From assembly GCF_029959445.1 (NCBI RefSeq), contig NZ_JASCOR010000008.1, positions 1-56,476 of the forward strand: 56,476 nucleotides of DNA, written 5' to 3'. Both the position numbers and the translations under genes were made by a program. Shown piece by piece: positions 26,677 through 36,244 of this stretch (positions are counted from its first letter, which is position 1; every line of letters starts with the position of its first letter). Below the pieces are notes generated by a model. That model was not told the origin of the DNA, made no database searches, and saw only the letters and a program-made list of their open reading frames with translations. The stretch comes from Stenotrophomonas sp. PS02298. Lineage in GTDB: Bacteria; Pseudomonadota; Gammaproteobacteria; Xanthomonadales; Xanthomonadaceae.

Positions 26677-28239
26677 TCAGCTCTCTTCAGCCGTGACACC
26701 CTTCCCTGCCGCGAAGGCCAGGAATTGGTGGATGGGAAGCGCCTTCGCATAGAGCCAGCCCTGCCCGAACTGCACATCGGAGCGCTTCAGATAGGCTTCC
26801 TGCTCCAGTGTCTCGATTCCTTCGGCGATGACGGTCAGCTTCAGGGCATGCGCCATGTTGATGATGTGGTCGGCCACGATGCTCTGCGCAGCATCAGCAC
26901 CGATGACGCAGGTAAAGGACTTGTCGATCTTGAGCGCGTCCAGCGTGAGGCCTTCCAGCAGGGAGAGGCTTGAATAGCCGGTACCGAAGTCGTCAATGGT
27001 GACCCGATAGCCGAGGGAGCGCGCATTGCCGATTACCGCTGCAGCCGCTGCCGCATTGATGAAGCCGCGTTCGGTGATCTCCAGCCAGATCTGCTGCGGC
27101 CGCAGTCCTGCTTTCGCCACTGCTGCATTCAACCCATGCAGGAAACGCCCGCTCTCCATTTCGTTGGCAGGTATGTTGATTGAAAGATGAGCATCGGCAT
27201 GTCCGCGTAGATACTGGCCCATCTCGGCCACACCCATGTCGATCACAAGATCGGTCAGCGGAGAAATGAGGCCAGTGGCCTCCGCCAGCGGAATGAACTG
27301 GTCCGGGAATGCTGTCGGCGTACCTGGTCGCTGCCACCTGACCAGCGCTTCGGCACCGATGCACCGTCCATTCGCCAGGTTGATGATGGGCTGGTAATGC
27401 ACCACGAATTCCCTGTCCCTGATCGCCAACTCCAGCGTCTTCGCCGGCGACAGTTGCTGCCTCGACACCCAGATGATGAGGCCGATCAGTATCAGCGAGA
27501 TGGCCGCGCCGATGGGTAGCAGGTGACGCCATTCCAAGCCCGCCGTGGCCCCGGTCAACGCGGTGTCAGTCAGCGCAAAGGCGACGAGGCCAGCCACCGG
27601 CCTGGAGGAGAATGCGTATTGACCGCCAGTGCCCGGCTGGTTGCCCGCAAGCAGCATCTGGACCACCTGTGGCTGGACGACGCCAGAGGCTTCAAGAACC
27701 CGCCCGTCACTACTGGCAACGCCGTACACGACCTGCGTAGTAATCACCAGGTCGGTAAGCCGGCCCGGGGTGATCAGCACCCCGTAATCGCCGCGCCGGA
27801 CCTCGACCCGGGGCTCCCCCCTGAACAACCTCGGCAACTCGGCATACGAAAGCGTGCTGCCGTCGCCAAGATCCAGGTCCGCATCACCAGCCGGCACCGG
27901 CGGCGAGATCACGCCAAGCCGGGTGCATAGCAGTTTTCCGTCCTCGAAATAGCCCAGGTCCTCGATGCTGCGCGCGTCGGCAACCACTTGGCCCATCATT
28001 TTCAGGTGCGCGTGCGAGCAGTCGGCGCGATCAATGCTGCCTGCCCGAACAAGTGCGCGCTTGGCGTCATCGAGCGTACGTTCGGTGCGCCTTGCAGTGG
28101 ATGCAGCGACATCGTCGAGGTGCTGTTGCTGTGTCCCCAGCGCCTGCTCGCGCTGCACCCAGGACACTACGATCAATGGGAGAACACCCGCCGCAATTGC
28201 CAGGACGCCGGCGGCGAGCAGTACCGATTTCCTTCTCAT
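26677..28239 (-). CDS. CSS-motif EAL-domain c-di-GMP phosphodiesterase
   Basis: A 520-residue membrane protein. A first membrane helix (about 6-24) is followed by a periplasmic CSS-type domain with Cys residues in DCSHAHL and KLLCTRLG, a second helix at about 235-255 and a C-terminal EAL domain. The EAL residues are present: GAEALVRW, SINIPANE, ITERG, DDFGTGYSS, LKIDKSF and EGIET. It should hydrolyse c-di-GMP in the cytoplasm, controlled by disulfide formation in the periplasm as in the known CSS-EAL enzymes. The start at 28239 gives a clean membrane anchor. No GGDEF domain is present. Confidence 0.92.
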   Translation of the reverse strand: MRRKSVLLAAGVLAIAAGVLPLIVVSWVQREQALGTQQQHLDDVAASTARRTERTLDDAKRALVRAGSIDRADCSHAHLKMMGQVVADARSIEDLGYFEDGKLLCTRLGVISPPVPAGDADLDLGDGSTLSYAELPRLFRGEPRVEVRRGDYGVLITPGRLTDLVITTQVVYGVASSDGRVLEASGVVQPQVVQMLLAGNQPGTGGQYAFSSRPVAGLVAFALTDTALTGATAGLEWRHLLPIGAAISLILIGLIIWVSRQQLSPAKTLELAIRDREFVVHYQPIINLANGRCIGAEALVRWQRPGTPTAFPDQFIPLAEATGLISPLTDLVIDMGVAEMGQYLRGHADAHLSINIPANEMESGRFLHGLNAAVAKAGLRPQQIWLEITERGFINAAAAAAVIGNARSLGYRVTIDDFGTGYSSLSLLEGLTLDALKIDKSFTCVIGADAAQSIVADHIINMAHALKLTVIAEGIETLEQEAYLKRSDVQFGQGWLYAKALPIHQFLAFAAGKGVTAEES

Positions 28240-28551
28240 GCAGCCCCGCCGTCTCGGCATGCGTCCAATCCAGACAGCGTACCGCAAAGCTGCAGGCCAA
28301 CGCAGCGTGCTGCATACGGGGTGCAGGCCCGGGCCGCTCAGCTTGCCAATCGCCGCACAAGTGAAGCAGGCCCACATTTTCGGCTACAGCCAGGGAAGGT
28401 CCCGAGCTTGCGCGGGCGCTGATGAAACTCGATGCACATGCAGCACAGTGCGTCTGCGTGAGCTGCACCACGCAGACGCCTACTGGCACCTTGGAGCTTG
28501 CGGCACTGCTGGGTCGACAATGGATTCCCATGCAGGACAAATCACTGTGTG
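28240..28551. other. intergenic region upstream of the EAL gene
   Basis: Just over 300 bases with only overlapping low-complexity frames on both strands. It must carry the promoter of the minus-strand EAL gene. I see no RNA gene or repeat. Confidence 0.4.
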
Positions 28552-28797
28552 ATGGTCCTGTTTTTGGAATTTTGGCGGGAGCTCCCGCTCGCCTACCTGC
28601 CGGTGTCGGCACTGGACCAGACACAGACTGCCGACGACCTGATCCGCCCGGCAGAACAGGTGTTCGGCGAGCTGCAGATGAACGAGCGCAGCAGGATTGC
28701 GGAGTGGCACGGGCATTCGCCTATGAATCGGCTCGGGCTGGCACCCACCAAACGTTGGGCCTTCATCTCCTGGGAAACCATTGCCCAAGCTCGCTGA
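28552..28797 (+). CDS. small hypothetical protein
   Basis: An 81-residue frame starting MVLFLEFWRELPLAYLP and ending KRWAFISWETIAQAR. The composition is protein-like (balanced charges, aromatic residues, no long Arg/Ala runs), unlike nearby shadow frames. No domain is recognised and the ribosome-binding site is weak. It sits alone between the EAL gene and the SDR gene. Confidence 0.4.
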   Translation: MVLFLEFWRELPLAYLPVSALDQTQTADDLIRPAEQVFGELQMNERSRIAEWHGHSPMNRLGLAPTKRWAFISWETIAQAR

Positions 28798-29066
28798 GGT
28801 GGTGCATGGCGCTGATGGCCCAGGTCGGCGAGACCGGTCCTTGGCACCGTTCAAGCTGCATCAGCTCCGGTGAGACCGGTCTCCGAAGGCGGCCAGGCAG
28901 GCGCTGCAGCCCGGCCATCAACCCGGCATTGGCGCCAAACCCATGATATCTGGGACAATTGCCACCGGCCGGACGCTCCCGGCCCGCTACAGCATGGACC
29001 CGCATCGAGGCGGTCATCGCTCTGCTGTCCATTCACGGCTTGCCGCCGCTCTTCCCGGATCGTCAT

Positions 29067-30638
29067 TTGAACGCCATCGATACCCCTGTTGCCTCTGCCC
29101 TGCCCCTGGCGGATCGTCTGCGCGACGCGCTGGATCTGCTGGAGGCCATCGACGCGGATCGCGGCGTACTCGATGCGCTGCCTGAAGCCGACCGTGTACG
29201 CCTGCACCAGGTCGTTGCCAGGATCTTCCACCCCGAACCCAAGGCACGCCGGCAGATGCTCAAGAAGCAGGCCCGTGAGCGCCACCAGGAAAAGGTGCGC
29301 AAGTCAGAGGCGCTGCTTGAACAGACCGGCATCCGCGCCCTGCGTCGCAAGCCGGTGTTCAGCACACCGAACTACTTCCCGCCGCATGCGGCCGGGTTGC
29401 ACGATGCCAGCAATGGTGAAGGCACTGTCGCCGCCGAGGAGCCTGTGCATTCGCCCGAGCTGCGCCATTGCTACGTGTGCAAGCAGAAGTTCACCCAGCT
29501 GCATCACTTCTACGACCAGATGTGCCCGGCCTGCGCCGACCTGAATTACATCAAGCGCACCGAGACCGCCGACCTGCGTGGGCGCGTGGCGTTGCTGACC
29601 GGTGGCCGCGTCAAGATCGGCTACCAGGCCGGCCTGAAGCTGCTGCGTGCTGGCGCCGAGCTGATCGTGACCACGCGCTTCCCGCGCGACTCGGCCGCTC
29701 GCTATGCCGAAGAACCCGATTTCGCCGTGTGGGGCCACCGCCTGCAGGTGTACGGGCTGGACCTGCGCCACACGCCCAGCGTCGAGGCCTTCTGCAGCGA
29801 GTTGTTGGCCACGCGCACGCGCCTGGACTTCATCATCAACAACGCCTGCCAGACCGTGCGTCGTCCGCCGCAGTTCTATGCGCACATGATGGCCGACGAA
29901 ACCGCTGCCGTGCAGAGCCTGCCGGAAACCATCCGCAAGCTGATCGGCAATTACGAAGGCCTGCGTAGCGCGGACCTGTTGCCGGTCGCGGCGGCCGCGC
30001 TGCCGTCGCCGCAAGCTGTCGGTACCGACGGTTTGACCCGCGCTGCCGAGTTGTCGCAGGTGCCGCTGCTGGCTGATGAACTACTGGGCCAGCGCCATCT
30101 GTTCCCGGATGGCCGCCTGGACCAGGACCTGCAGCAGGTCGATCTGCGCGACAGCAATTCCTGGCGCCTGCGCATGGCCGAGGTGCCGTCGGTGGAGCTG
30201 CTGGAAACCCAGCTGGTCAATGCCATTGCACCGTTCATCATCAATGCCCGCCTGAAGCCGCTGATGCTGGCTACGCCCGAGCGCGACAAGCACATCGTCA
30301 ACGTGTCGGCGATGGAAGGCCAGTTCTACCGCAACTTCAAGACCACCCGCCATCCGCATACCAACATGGCCAAGGCCGCGTTGAACATGATGACGCGCAC
30401 CTCGGCGGCCGATTACCAGAACGACGGCATCCACATGAACAGCGTGGATACCGGCTGGGTGACCGACGAAGATCCGGCGGGCCTGGCAGCGCGCAAGGTT
30501 CAGGAAGAACGTTTCCACCCGCCGTTGGACATCGTTGATGGCGCCGCACGCATCGTCGACCCGATCATCCACGGCTTCAACACCGGCGAACACGTCTGGG
30601 GTCAGTTCCTGAAGGACTATGCGCCTACCGATTGGTGA
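29067..30638 (+). CDS. SDR-family oxidoreductase with N-terminal zinc-ribbon segment
   Basis: About 523 residues. An N-terminal helical region (about 1-100) precedes a cysteine pair set (CYVCK ... CPAC, about 132-157) that could bind zinc. A Rossmann domain follows with LLTGGRVKIG as nucleotide loop and FIINNACQT as the NNA motif. The catalytic Ser may be in NVSAMEG, but at the usual YxxxK position the sequence is T-NMAK; a separate YRNFK lies about 12 residues earlier. The protein is roughly twice the normal SDR length. The start is uncertain: TTG 29067 is chosen, and the frame is open to TTG 28959. Function unknown. Confidence 0.75.
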   Translation: MNAIDTPVASALPLADRLRDALDLLEAIDADRGVLDALPEADRVRLHQVVARIFHPEPKARRQMLKKQARERHQEKVRKSEALLEQTGIRALRRKPVFSTPNYFPPHAAGLHDASNGEGTVAAEEPVHSPELRHCYVCKQKFTQLHHFYDQMCPACADLNYIKRTETADLRGRVALLTGGRVKIGYQAGLKLLRAGAELIVTTRFPRDSAARYAEEPDFAVWGHRLQVYGLDLRHTPSVEAFCSELLATRTRLDFIINNACQTVRRPPQFYAHMMADETAAVQSLPETIRKLIGNYEGLRSADLLPVAAAALPSPQAVGTDGLTRAAELSQVPLLADELLGQRHLFPDGRLDQDLQQVDLRDSNSWRLRMAEVPSVELLETQLVNAIAPFIINARLKPLMLATPERDKHIVNVSAMEGQFYRNFKTTRHPHTNMAKAALNMMTRTSAADYQNDGIHMNSVDTGWVTDEDPAGLAARKVQEERFHPPLDIVDGAARIVDPIIHGFNTGEHVWGQFLKDYAPTDW

Positions 30639-30775
30639 GGGCGCAGACACTGATTGAAACGATGGTTCTGCCCCGCTGACCGGGTCAGATCCATCGCCGT
30701 ACAGAAGACGTATGGAACGCGATCCGCCAAGCAGCCTTGCTGGCAGGTGACGGCAGGCACGGCTAGGATCGGCAC

Positions 30776-31384
30776 ATGAAGCCTCTTCCTGCAGACTCGA
30801 TGGTGCTGCCACGCGATTTCTATCGCAGGCATCCCACTGTGGTCGCGCCGGAGCTGCTTAACAAGTTGCTGGTTCACGACGATGGCCGCTGTGCACGCAT
30901 CGTCGAAGTGGAGGCCTATGCCGGTGGTGATGACCCCGCCGCACATTCGTTCCGCGGCAAAACCGCGCGCAACGCCACCATGTTCGGCCCTGCAGGCCAT
31001 CTCTATGTCTACTTTACCTATGGCATGCATTGGGGCAGCAACGCGGTCTGTGGAGAGCCCGATCAAGGCGTAGGCGTGCTGCTCAGGGCGGCGCAGCCGC
31101 TGCAGGGTTTGGATGTGATGCATGCGCTCAGGCCAGCGGCAAAGCGCACCATCGACCTGGCCAACGGCCCCGGCAAGTTGTCCCAGGCATTTGGATTGAA
31201 CCGTGCGCATGACGGCGCTGACCTGGTAAGCGGTGATCGCGGCATCCGGATTGTCTCCGATGGAATGCCGCCTCCGCTCGTTCCCGGCCAAGGACCGCGC
31301 GTTGGCATATCCAAAGCCGTGGACCTGCCATGGCGATGGTGGGTCGCCGGGAACCCGTATGTCTCTGGAAAAAAGCAGCGCTGA
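30776..31384 (+). CDS. mpg: DNA-3-methyladenine glycosylase (AAG/MPG family)
   Basis: A 202-residue alkyl-adenine glycosylase. It has LNKLLVH, the catalytic-Glu segment IVEVEAYAGGDDPAAHS (Glu in VEAY), RNATMFGPAGHLYVYFTYGMHW, LANGPGKLSQAFGL and the final PWRWWVAGNPYVSG. It removes alkylated purines in base-excision repair. Length is normal. It is a single gene facing a minus-strand LysR gene 55 bases away. Confidence 0.95.
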   Translation: MKPLPADSMVLPRDFYRRHPTVVAPELLNKLLVHDDGRCARIVEVEAYAGGDDPAAHSFRGKTARNATMFGPAGHLYVYFTYGMHWGSNAVCGEPDQGVGVLLRAAQPLQGLDVMHALRPAAKRTIDLANGPGKLSQAFGLNRAHDGADLVSGDRGIRIVSDGMPPPLVPGQGPRVGISKAVDLPWRWWVAGNPYVSGKKQR

Positions 31385-31439
31385 GACGCTCGTGGGGCAT
31401 GTCCACCGACAGCTTCGGCAAAGATCCTATCCATTCCCG

Positions 31440-32339
31440 TCAAAGCAGAGCATTCTCTCCTTTGGCCTCGCTTTGCAGCCAGTTGAGGAATGAGGCAATG
31501 GCGGGCTTGCCATCCGCCCCCGGAAGGGTCACGGCGTAGTAGGCGAACTCGGTGGGCCACGGCTGATCCAACGCGACCACCAATCGACCACTGGCGACTT
31601 CCGTCTGCACGTATACATCGCGCACCAACGCAATTCCCTGCCCCGCCTCGGCAGCGCGGATCAACAACACATCATCATCGAACGCGACGCCTCGCTCGAT
31701 ACGAGGATCGTCCGCCACTCCCAGTGCCTTGTACCAAAGTCGCCAATCACTGCGATCGGAGTCCTGCAGAAGTGGGTACTTGAGGCAATCGATTGGCTTA
31801 CGGATCGGTTTGCCCTTGGCCAGCAAACCAGGACTCGCTACCGGCAGGAACACCGGCGACGCAAGGTGACGCGAGACCAGGCCCGTGTACTCACCCAGCC
31901 CGTGACGAATCGCTATATCGATGCGGTCGCGGCGCAGATCAACCAAGGCCGATGAAGCTTCAACGCGCACCTCGATGTCCGGATGCTTTTCGGTGAAGCG
32001 GCCCAGTCTAGGCACCAACCATGACGCAGCAAAACCGGGAACCGTGCTGATCGTCAGTGTCTGCCGCCCGTTGATCGCCTCCAGAACAGCCATGCTGTCC
32101 TGGATGGTATCGAAGGCGCGAAGCAAGGCTGGATAGACTTGCGCGCCTGCTGGACTGAGCGCGACACCATGCCGATTGCGGATGAAGAGCGTGACGCCGG
32201 TACGGTCACTCAACAGTTTGAGTTGCTGGCTCACTGCACCCGGCGTAACCCCCATGACCTCGGCAGCTGCCTTGAGGCTGCCGTGACGACCGGTCTCCAC
32301 GAATGCACGCAACGCCAACAACGGTAGGACAGCACCCAT
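31440..32339 (-). CDS. LysR-family regulator (GcvA-like)
   Basis: A 299-residue LysR regulator. The helix-turn-helix is near the N-terminus (GSLKAAAEVMGVTPGAVSQQLKLL), followed by a ligand-binding domain with TVPGFAASWLVPRLGRF and DLRRDRIDIAIRHG, the wording of GcvA-like regulators. The start at 32339 places MGAVLPLLALRAFVE at the N-terminus; the longer frame adds 26 charged residues. It faces the GST-LLM operon across about 670 bases and may regulate it. Confidence 0.88.
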   Translation of the reverse strand: MGAVLPLLALRAFVETGRHGSLKAAAEVMGVTPGAVSQQLKLLSDRTGVTLFIRNRHGVALSPAGAQVYPALLRAFDTIQDSMAVLEAINGRQTLTISTVPGFAASWLVPRLGRFTEKHPDIEVRVEASSALVDLRRDRIDIAIRHGLGEYTGLVSRHLASPVFLPVASPGLLAKGKPIRKPIDCLKYPLLQDSDRSDWRLWYKALGVADDPRIERGVAFDDDVLLIRAAEAGQGIALVRDVYVQTEVASGRLVVALDQPWPTEFAYYAVTLPGADGKPAIASFLNWLQSEAKGENALL

Positions 32340-33009
32340 TGGTTCAATTTCCCGATCTTTCACGCTTGGAAGTGATGGGTATCTGCTGCGCTTGCGCCCA
32401 TCAACTCGGGCCAGCATGGATCATTTCTTCAAATGAGGAAAGCTGAATTCATCAATGCACGGCAGCCAGCGATCTGCGGTCTGAATGACAAGCGCTGATC
32501 ACCCTATGCATTCCTACAATGAACCCCAACGCCCATACCGCCGAGGGGCGTGAGGATAGTGCCCCCTGGCTTTCCGCAATCGCCTAGAAGCCGGCGTGAA
32601 CAAACATTAGATAATCTGACGTTACCGAGCAGATAAGATCGTTTTCCACGGCTGATGGCGCCCCATAGACTGCAAACATTCCCGGTCGACAGGAGCCCGG
32701 CTTCCAACAGCAGGCGATCTGCTTGCACTACCCCGACACGCCATCAAAACCTCGTAGCGCACAGTGACATTGCACTGGCAAGAGAACGGGCAGCGCGAGT
32801 TCAAGCACGCCGGTTTCAGATCGAGCGCAACAACTGCGCCCGCCAGTTGCAGGGGGAGCGGGGCAATCGAGCTCAACACCATGCGACCTCTCATGGTGGC
32901 CTGCAGCAACACGCAGGCCCAACACCTGCTTCGCACTTTCGCCAGCTGCGCACCGGGTCTCGCCCTAGGTGGGTTCGGTGAACCGCATTCCAAAAAAAAG
33001 GATTACTTC
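32340..33009. other. about 670-base intergenic region between LysR and GST genes
   Basis: Frames on both strands overlap and lack recognisable domains. The region is divergent and probably holds promoters for the LysR and GST genes. It is less GC-rich near 32590-32640 (ATTAGATAATCTGACG), which could be promoter sequence. No RNA gene or repeat identified. Confidence 0.4.
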
Positions 33010-33645
33010 ATGCCCAGCCCAATACTTCACCTGTATACCGACAGCTCACCAAACGGCTTCAAGACAAGCATTGCGCTGGAAGAGCTCGAACTACCCTACC
33101 AGCTGCATCACGTGCGAATAGCCGAAGGCGAGCACCGGCACCCGGACTTCCTGAAACTGCACCCGCACGCGCGCATTCCCGTGCTGGTGGACGAATCCGC
33201 TGGCATCACTGTCTTCGAGTCGGCTGCCATCCTGTTGTACCTGGCTGAAAAGAGCGGCCGTCTCCTTCCACGGCATCCCACGGCAAGATGGGAAGCGATC
33301 ACCTGGCTGATGTTCCATGCCGCCAGCGTTGGCCCGATCCTTGGCCAGCGTGTTCACTTCGAGATGTTTGCCGACGAAGCACTCCCGCTCGCCATTGAAC
33401 GCTACCGGCGCTTGAGCAACGAGTTCTTCGCGACCCTGGATCAACGTCTGGCTGACCGGCCTTGGCTGGCCGGAGACGAATACTCCATCGCCGACATCGC
33501 CGGTTTTGGCTGGACGCATATCGCCCGTGTCATCGACCTGGACTTCAGCGCCTATCCGAACTTGAGCGATTGGCACGCCCGTGTCGCCGAACGACCCGCC
33601 GTACAGCGCGGCGTGCTTATCCCCGAACCGGCGACCGGCCCATGA
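33010..33645 (+). CDS. glutathione S-transferase
   Basis: A 211-residue GST. The N-terminal thioredoxin-like domain has YTDSSPNGFKTSIALEELELPY, HPHARIPVL and the E-S pair in VFESAAILLYLAEK that binds glutathione; the C-terminal helical domain contains EYSIADIAGFGW. It resembles the YfcG/YghU-like bacterial class. The stop overlaps the start of the next gene (ATGA). The ATG at 33010 follows an A-rich stretch with AAAAAGGAT, a plausible ribosome-binding site. Confidence 0.92.
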   Translation: MPSPILHLYTDSSPNGFKTSIALEELELPYQLHHVRIAEGEHRHPDFLKLHPHARIPVLVDESAGITVFESAAILLYLAEKSGRLLPRHPTARWEAITWLMFHAASVGPILGQRVHFEMFADEALPLAIERYRRLSNEFFATLDQRLADRPWLAGDEYSIADIAGFGWTHIARVIDLDFSAYPNLSDWHARVAERPAVQRGVLIPEPATGP

Positions 33646-34709
33646 TCGAGAACCAGAAAGTGAGCGCACTGAACAACAGCATCGATATGCAAGCAGCGTT
33701 CAAGGGTGCATCTGCTCCCGCGTTTGCGCACCACCGTGGTTATCAGCGGATGTTCCGTCAGGACGCGCTGAGTCTTGGCATCTTCCTGCCATTGCGCTTC
33801 TATCGGGGTGACATGCGGGTGTTGGCCGGGCAGTCGGAGATGGTTGCTCAACTGGATCGCGCTGGATTTGCTGCAGTCTGGGTACGCGACGTTCCCTTGT
33901 TCGATCCTTTGTTCGGCGATGCCGGGCAGGTCTTCGACCCGTTCACCTACCTGGCATTCCTTGCGGCTCACACCGAGCACATTGCCCTGGCCACTGGCAG
34001 CGCCATTTTCTCGCTGCGGCACCCCATCGACCTGGCCAAGTCGGCAGCCACCATTGACCAGCTGTCTGGTGGGCGTCTGGTGATGGGTATCGCTTCTGGC
34101 GACAGGCCGGTTGAGTTTCCTGCGTATGGCATCGAACCCGCACAACGTGCCGAGCGCTTCGCAGATACGGTCAGCTACGTCCGTGAACTGATGCAACCGG
34201 GCACGCTGAACATCAACTCGCCCATGGGGCGTGCGCAAGGCGTTGAGCTGCTGCCCAAGCCGGTGGCCGGTGCGGTGCCACTGTTGGTGACCGGAACCTC
34301 GCGGCAGCCGCTGCAATGGGTTGCCGAACATGCCGATGGTTGGCTGACCTACCCGGATGCCACCCACCACGCCGCTGGCCCCAAGCGCCTGGCCGAGAAG
34401 ATACGCGCGTGGCGCGGATTGATCGGCGATGGCGGCTTCCGCCCGCACGTCACCAACGAGTGGATCGATCTGGTGGAAGACCGCAACCATCCCAGAACGG
34501 CTGTCGATGGCGGCTACACCTTGCGCACGGGCCGCAACGGCCTGATCGATCTGCTCGGTGAATGGCAGCGTGCGGGCGTCAACCATGCGGCCCTGGGAAT
34601 CCAGTTCAGTCAGCGCCCGGCACAGGACGTCCTGCAGGAGCTGTCGGAATACGTGCTTCCACTGTTCCCTTCGCACGACTCGCCGGTACCGCCAGCGATT
34701 CGTTGGTAG
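33642..34709 (+). CDS. LLM-class flavin-dependent oxidoreductase
   Basis: A 355-residue luciferase-like monooxygenase fold protein: LGIFLPLRFY, FAAVWVRDVPLFDP, TEHIALATGSAIFSLRHP, LAKSAATIDQLSGGRLVMGIASGD and a C-terminal NGLIDLLGEWQRAGVNH. The MGIASGDRPVEF segment is typical of the family's phosphate-binding region. Coupled to the GST gene by an ATGA overlap, so the pair may act on the same electrophilic or xenobiotic substrate. The flavin partner is not in the cluster; the msuE gene lies 14 kb away. Confidence 0.88.
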   Translation: MIENQKVSALNNSIDMQAAFKGASAPAFAHHRGYQRMFRQDALSLGIFLPLRFYRGDMRVLAGQSEMVAQLDRAGFAAVWVRDVPLFDPLFGDAGQVFDPFTYLAFLAAHTEHIALATGSAIFSLRHPIDLAKSAATIDQLSGGRLVMGIASGDRPVEFPAYGIEPAQRAERFADTVSYVRELMQPGTLNINSPMGRAQGVELLPKPVAGAVPLLVTGTSRQPLQWVAEHADGWLTYPDATHHAAGPKRLAEKIRAWRGLIGDGGFRPHVTNEWIDLVEDRNHPRTAVDGGYTLRTGRNGLIDLLGEWQRAGVNHAALGIQFSQRPAQDVLQELSEYVLPLFPSHDSPVPPAIRW

Positions 34710-34753
34710 CCCTGTCATCGAGTTGCCGGGTCAGAGCGACGCTTGCCGGCGTG

Positions 34754-34780
34754 TCCCGCCAGGCACACATCCTGGCGGGA
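34754..34780. terminator. hairpin between convergent genes
   Basis: A perfect 10-bp stem, TCCCGCCAGG and CCTGGCGGGA, with a 7-base loop, lies between the stops of the LLM gene and the convergent MFS gene. There is no strong T-run on either side, so it may act as a bidirectional terminator or transcript stabiliser. Confidence 0.55.
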
Positions 34781-34802
34781 AGCTCGTTGCAAGGAGGAAC
34801 AC

Positions 34803-36014
34803 TTACGGCGCGGATCCAGCAGGCAATCGTGAGATCACGACGGAAAGCAGCGCAGCCGATGCAAGTACTGCCGCGCTCATGACGAAGGTGCTCTGGTAGC
34901 CACTGTGGTCAAACAACAGCCCTCCAAGCGTAGACCCCAGTGCGATAGCCAACTGGATCACCGCCACCATCAGGCCGCCGCCTGCTTCTGCCTCGCCGGG
35001 CAGGGTCTGCGCAATCCAGCTCCACCAGCCCACCGGCGCAGCGGTAGCAAGCAGCCCCCACAACCCAAGCAGCACGGCGACGGCGGTCAGCGAGCGCCCC
35101 ATCGGTATCAACGCAAGCGCAATCACTGCCATCAGTACCGGTATGAGAATCAGCACCCGATACAGACCTTGCTTGAGTACGCCACCAATCAAGGCAGTGC
35201 CGATGAATCCACTCAGGCCAATCCCCAGCAACACCCAGGACAGCGCAGACACGTCGAGCTGCGTCACCGTCTCCAGGAAAGGTCGCACGTAGGTGAACAG
35301 TGCGAACTGCCCCATGAAGAATGCCGCGCAGGCCGCCATGCCAAGCGCCACGGCCCTGCGCCTGAGCAGACGAAGCACGCCGCTGGCCGCATCGACGCGC
35401 TCAGCCTTCATCGGCGGCAGGCTGCACCACTGCCAAGCCAACGCTATGAGTGCGATCGGAACCAGGCAGAAGAAGGCACTGCGCCAGCCCATCACTGCAC
35501 CGAGATAGCTGCCCAGCGGCGCCGCAATCACGGTCGCCAATGCGTTGCCGCTGTTGAAGATGGCCAGGGCGCGTGGCACCTGCGCAGCAGGCACCAGCCG
35601 CATGGCGGTGGCCGCGGACATCGACCAGAATCCGCCGACAACCACGCCGATAAGTGCGCGCCCGACCAGATAGACAGGGTAGTTTGGTGCCAGTGCCACC
35701 ACACTGCCAGACACGGCCATCAACCCGGTCAATGCGAGCAGCAAGGTCCTGCGATCAGCGTTGCCTGCCAATCGCGCTATGCACAGGCTGGTCACCACCG
35801 CGAACGCACCCGAGATGGCGATGCCCTGCCCCACCAGGCCTTCGCTGACACCCAGATCGGCAGCCATTGGCGTAAGCAGGCTGACAGGCAGGAACTCGGA
35901 GGCGATCAAGGCGAACACGCACAAGGTCATGGCGAACACGCCACTCCAGTGAGATGCAGCCTCGTCCAACGCCTCACAGGCACGCACGGGCGTGCCGACG
36001 ACGGGAGTCGACAT
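34803..36014 (-). CDS. MFS transporter, DHA1 family (NepI/sugar-efflux-like)
   Basis: A 403-residue exporter with twelve predicted membrane helices. It contains ASEFLPVSLLTPMAADLGVSEG in the first helix, the motif-A-like ARLAGNADRRTLLLALTGLMAVS (about 75-97) and GVVVGGFWSMSAATAMRLVP, characteristic of DHA1 members such as NepI and AraJ. The substrate is unknown. The start at 36014 removes 21 residues. Confidence 0.9.
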   Translation of the reverse strand: MSTPVVGTPVRACEALDEAASHWSGVFAMTLCVFALIASEFLPVSLLTPMAADLGVSEGLVGQGIAISGAFAVVTSLCIARLAGNADRRTLLLALTGLMAVSGSVVALAPNYPVYLVGRALIGVVVGGFWSMSAATAMRLVPAAQVPRALAIFNSGNALATVIAAPLGSYLGAVMGWRSAFFCLVPIALIALAWQWCSLPPMKAERVDAASGVLRLLRRRAVALGMAACAAFFMGQFALFTYVRPFLETVTQLDVSALSWVLLGIGLSGFIGTALIGGVLKQGLYRVLILIPVLMAVIALALIPMGRSLTAVAVLLGLWGLLATAAPVGWWSWIAQTLPGEAEAGGGLMVAVIQLAIALGSTLGGLLFDHSGYQSTFVMSAAVLASAALLSVVISRLPAGSAP

Positions 36015-36244
36015 AAGAAACCTCTTTACATGATGTTTGTATTGATCAGCAGCGCGGTATTGCCGCGGTGCCGGCACAGAAGCGGACTCGTTGCGTCCAC
36101 AGCCACGGCGGGAGCATCACCGTGTCGCGAGAACCAACCCCTGTACGCAGCCGGCTACTGCCACGTGGTCACAAGGATGCGTGCAGCCCTCATGCACGCT
36201 ATGGATCTTCCCCGGCAAGGTGCGAAGACAAGAATGGGGCGAGG

